Shown one piece after another: positions 20,701 through 22,029 of a DNA stretch of 22,029 bases. The translations under genes and the position numbers were made by a program. The notes beneath the pieces were generated by a model, which had not been told where the DNA came from, did no database searches, and was given only the letters and a program-made list of their open reading frames with translations. This DNA is from QYQL01 sp041674265. GTDB taxonomy: Bacteria > Verrucomicrobiota > Verrucomicrobiia > Chthoniobacterales > Terrimicrobiaceae. The DNA is taken from NCBI GenBank assembly GCA_041674265.1, contig JBAYWC010000045.1:1-22029 (forward strand), given 5' to 3'. Position 1 is the first letter of the stretch; the number at the start of each line of letters is the position of its first letter.

Positions 20701-21583
20701 GCAGCAACCTGCCGGGCCGCACGAAGGCGAGGGGATTCCCTGGGAACGCATCGAGGAGATCGTTGCCGAACTGACCGAACGCATCGAGTCCATGGGACCG
20801 GTCAATGTCGATGCCATCCAGGAATTCGACGAACTCGAAGAACGGTATGTCTTCCTGGAAAAACAGAACGCCGATCTCGTGAACTCGAAGGCGGAACTGC
20901 TGGAGGTCATCTCGAAAATCAACCGCACGACCAAGGAGATGTTCGCCGAGACGTTTGAAAAAATCCGCGTGAATTTCCAGGAGATGTTCACCGAGCTCTT
21001 CGGCGGAGGGCGCGCGAATCTCATGCTCGTGGACGACAGCGATCCGCTCGAGTCGGGGATCGAGATCATCGCCAAGCCGCCCGGCAAGCAGCTCCAGAGC
21101 GTCAGCCTCCTCTCCGGCGGCGAGCGCACCATGACCGCCGTCTCGCTTCTTTTCGCGATCTACATGGTCAAGCCGAGTCCCTTCTGCGTGCTGGACGAGA
21201 TGGATGCCCCCCTGGACGAATCGAACATCAGCCGCTTCGTCAAAATCCTCGACCGCTTTGTCGGGCAGAGCCAGTTCGTCGTCATCACCCACAACAAGCG
21301 CACGATCAGCCGGGCGGACATGCTCTACGGCGTGACGATGGAAGAACACGGGGTCAGCAAGCTCGTCAGCGTGAAGTTCAGCGGAAAGTCCGGCACGGAA
21401 AACCCCGAGACAACCGTCGCGGACACATTCGGGAAATCCGCCAAACTGGCCAGCGAGCAGAACGCGCCCGAGCCGGCGGTGGCGGCGGGCCATCCGGATT
21501 TTCTTGAGGGGCCGGCCTCGTCGGACGACATGCCCGGGGAAGTGATCTCTGATGCCGTCCCGGAAGAAAGCACCCCCGCATGA
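17708..21583 (+). CDS. smc: Chromosome segregation ATPase SMC
   Basis: 1291 residues from ATG 17708; MYLQSLEIIGFKSFA is the family N-terminus, so the open frame back to 17609 is ignored. Walker A GPNGCGKS is at 31-38. Long Glu/Arg/Ala-rich coiled coils run from ~170 to 500 and ~680 to 970, on either side of the hinge (~505-680, with GALAQNIQVEPRF and GIVQGGRSG). The ABC signature LSGGE is at 1135-1139 and Walker B VLDEMD at 1161-1166. SMC dimers load on DNA with ScpA/ScpB, neither encoded here. It is about 100 residues longer than typical SMC. The extra length comes from an acidic Ala/Pro insert at ~975-1012, just before the GIPWERIEEI segment, and a ~70-residue acidic, probably disordered tail after 1221. 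Confidence 0.97.
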   Translation: MYLQSLEIIGFKSFAPKTILNFHRGVTAIVGPNGCGKSNVLDSIRWVLGEQSAKALRGGEMADVIFSGTDSRPALGMAEVSMTFAECEKELGTDWNEVRITRRVYRDGKSEYFLNKTACRLKDIHQLFMDTGVGRSAYSIMEQGKIDLILSSRPEDRRAIFEEAAGITKYKAQKKEALRKLEYTEVNLVRVQDIIKEVKRQIGSLQRQAGKARRYQALMRDLRTFDAHLSHRNYRDLAGELESLKLQLGQGEAARAIHEQEISAQETELAGFRQRLEELDSATSAAREGLQTIRNRIFSAESRIQTNGERTAEAATLIDRHRADIAQAEEKIRTQQEQIEQTDSLLGQMIETLRDHEQALNDQNEKVRGAREERVAIEREIQETGGEISRLEARLGSLRGDISAAAGRRESGETRLRLLQGESETATRLAGELSATLDELMRRAENARLGLERSQAEVAEATASHDAAQQARQNAEAVLSVAGKEAAGIESRLEVLRQLQEQGEGFDEGTQAVLHGLDNPSFFSPAIQGALAQNIQVEPRFIPAVEAALGSTLQAIVFKDSGVAESALLTLSRNKLGRANVIPADWINRSAEHSQEVPFGVLGRASECIGGSGDAADLARHLLADVLIVENLEEAFRLRPLHPAFAYATLQGEFVASSGIVQGGRSGENTGQSALQRKAHIAQLDLELAASTVRLENLAGERARAGEALDAAADRLKAAREMVQSAQVEAASLENERRHFERQLADAEAKRSSYSRETASIEDSLRASLAQLGELESTIAQVSSALDACRASRGEAEMRIQVARERESAASDSLNEIRVRVATERQQQENLNRQRGPMAARIAELSELLDARRVDITNYERRIESLDAENASLLVSIAEWKESLGAEESELEALVAARAEIHGNADAIESALRGTRRQLVWIQEERGRIEVKSTQTEMRMENIRNHASHRYQIDLESFQPDTYSLLVAFRDRNKRKPGSENGEADAAAPAVGEETPAEQQPAGPHEGEGIPWERIEEIVAELTERIESMGPVNVDAIQEFDELEERYVFLEKQNADLVNSKAELLEVISKINRTTKEMFAETFEKIRVNFQEMFTELFGGGRANLMLVDDSDPLESGIEIIAKPPGKQLQSVSLLSGGERTMTAVSLLFAIYMVKPSPFCVLDEMDAPLDESNISRFVKILDRFVGQSQFVVITHNKRTISRADMLYGVTMEEHGVSKLVSVKFSGKSGTENPETTVADTFGKSAKLASEQNAPEPAVAAGHPDFLEGPASSDDMPGEVISDAVPEESTPA

Positions 21584-21828
21584 ACTTCGGGCCCCTCGGA
21601 GCGGCCCTCCGCAACCGGCTCGATGTCGTCGCCGATCACACGCTGCGCAACCGCGACCCGGCCGCGCACCTCGAAGCCATCAAAGCCGCCCACCGGGCGC
21701 TGGAATTGCAGGTCGCCGCGCTCTCCCCCGGTACCGATCCGCGCCTCCTCCACTTCCTCGAACGGCAAAGCTACGAAAAGGCGCTCGCTCTCCTCCAGTC
21801 CGAAAACGGCTTCCCCCCGTCCGCGTGA
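21580..21828 (+). CDS. Small hypothetical protein coupled to smc
   Basis: 82 residues. Its ATG overlaps the smc stop as ATGA (21580-21583), a strong sign of translational coupling. It is largely alpha-helical, with no transmembrane segment, cysteine or known motif: an N-terminal LGAALRNRLDVVADHTLRN, a helix HLEAIKAAHRALELQVAAL, then a Pro/Gly turn and FLERQSYEKALALL. I do not recognise a family. Base composition matches smc. The conserved-looking overlap argues for a real gene; a role with SMC is only a guess from position. Confidence 0.6.
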   Translation: MNFGPLGAALRNRLDVVADHTLRNRDPAAHLEAIKAAHRALELQVAALSPGTDPRLLHFLERQSYEKALALLQSENGFPPSA

Positions 21829-21851
21829 CCCCTTCAGGCTAGCCCCAATAC

Positions 21852-21972
21852 TGTTCACTTTGCCGCAAAACAGGAGCGCGGGCATCCTGCCCGCCACCGT
21901 TACCAGCGCGGGCGGGACGCCCGCGCTCGTGCGCTGCGAAGCTGCGCACTCCTCCGGGGTGGAAGACCCCGG
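21852..21972. repeat. Palindrome cluster (REP/BIME-like) after smc
   Basis: Arms 21874-21894 and 21908-21928 are inverted copies (19 of 21 matching; cores GCGGGC and GCCCGCGCTC). Next come GTGCGC/GCGCAC (21929-21949) and CCGGGGT-GGAAG-ACCCCGG (21954-21972). TGTTCACTTTGC (21852-21863) is the inverse of a 12-mer at 14215-14226. No T-run is present. Nothing coding is seen from 21829 to the window end. Strings like GCGGGCATCCTGCCCGC recall dispersed repeats, but copy number cannot be judged here. Confidence 0.55.
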
Positions 21973-22029
21973 CCACCGGCCACCGTTGGGCTGGTGAGAA
22001 CTTGAAGTAACTGCGTCGCCGCGAGGCGG

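Noticed and set aside
17681..21493. A 1270-codon open frame antisense to smc
   Set aside because: It is the complement of a clear SMC gene in GC-rich DNA; the translation is low-complexity and has no domain.

Overview
This 22 kb, GC-rich window looks like ordinary chromosome from a free-living Gram-negative bacterium. My best guess is the phylum Verrucomicrobiota. The grounds are circumstantial: an exosortase-H-like gene, a porin and signal peptides that imply an outer membrane, a Na+-pump decarboxylase beta subunit, an AmtB with an N-terminal extension, few Shine-Dalgarno sequences, and GC-rich dispersed repeats of a style I associate with that phylum. No rRNA, tRNA, CRISPR array, phage or intact insertion sequence was seen.

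Layout. (1) 1-872: the 3' end of an exosortase (XrtH-like) gene and an overlapping gene for its membrane partner. (2) 883-3559, minus strand: the classical DUF177(YceD)-rpmF-plsX-fabH operon, which links ribosomal protein L32 to phospholipid and fatty-acid initiation. (3) 3612-4944: a sensorless soluble histidine kinase, preceded by a ribbon-helix-helix (RHH) regulator gene 4 nt away, and a second, divergent RHH gene. An operator-like array of three CGTCAT half-sites lies between the two RHH genes. (4) 5079-8028: an aldo/keto reductase, and divergent from it an APC amino-acid permease fused to a UspA domain. (5) 8029-10470: an 800-bp island of nested inverted repeats and a MITE-like element, followed by a decayed locus. 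In that locus an OprB-type porin with an in-frame UGA is fused by deletion to remnants of an Orn/Lys/Arg decarboxylase. Together with the permease this may be a broken amino-acid decarboxylation module. (6) 10677-11902: a bifunctional-nuclease-family gene and ispD, convergent. (7) 11990-14011: a promoter, a leader with a terminator-type hairpin (possible pseudoknot) lying inside a possible leader ORF, then a small membrane protein, an OadB-type Na+-translocating decarboxylase beta subunit and a two-CBS-domain protein. (8) 14251-16222, minus strand: amtB-glnK behind a sigma-54 promoter that matches consensus, ending in a terminator hairpin. (9) 16269-17591: an M20 metallopeptidase. (10) 17708-21828: smc and a small overlapping gene, then another palindrome cluster up to the window edge.

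Most genes are housekeeping. The parts most worth attention are the structured leader of the Na+-pump operon, the RHH/histidine-kinase locus with its shared operator, and the decayed porin/decarboxylase locus with its repeat island. All functional calls come from motif recognition by eye; no database search was run.
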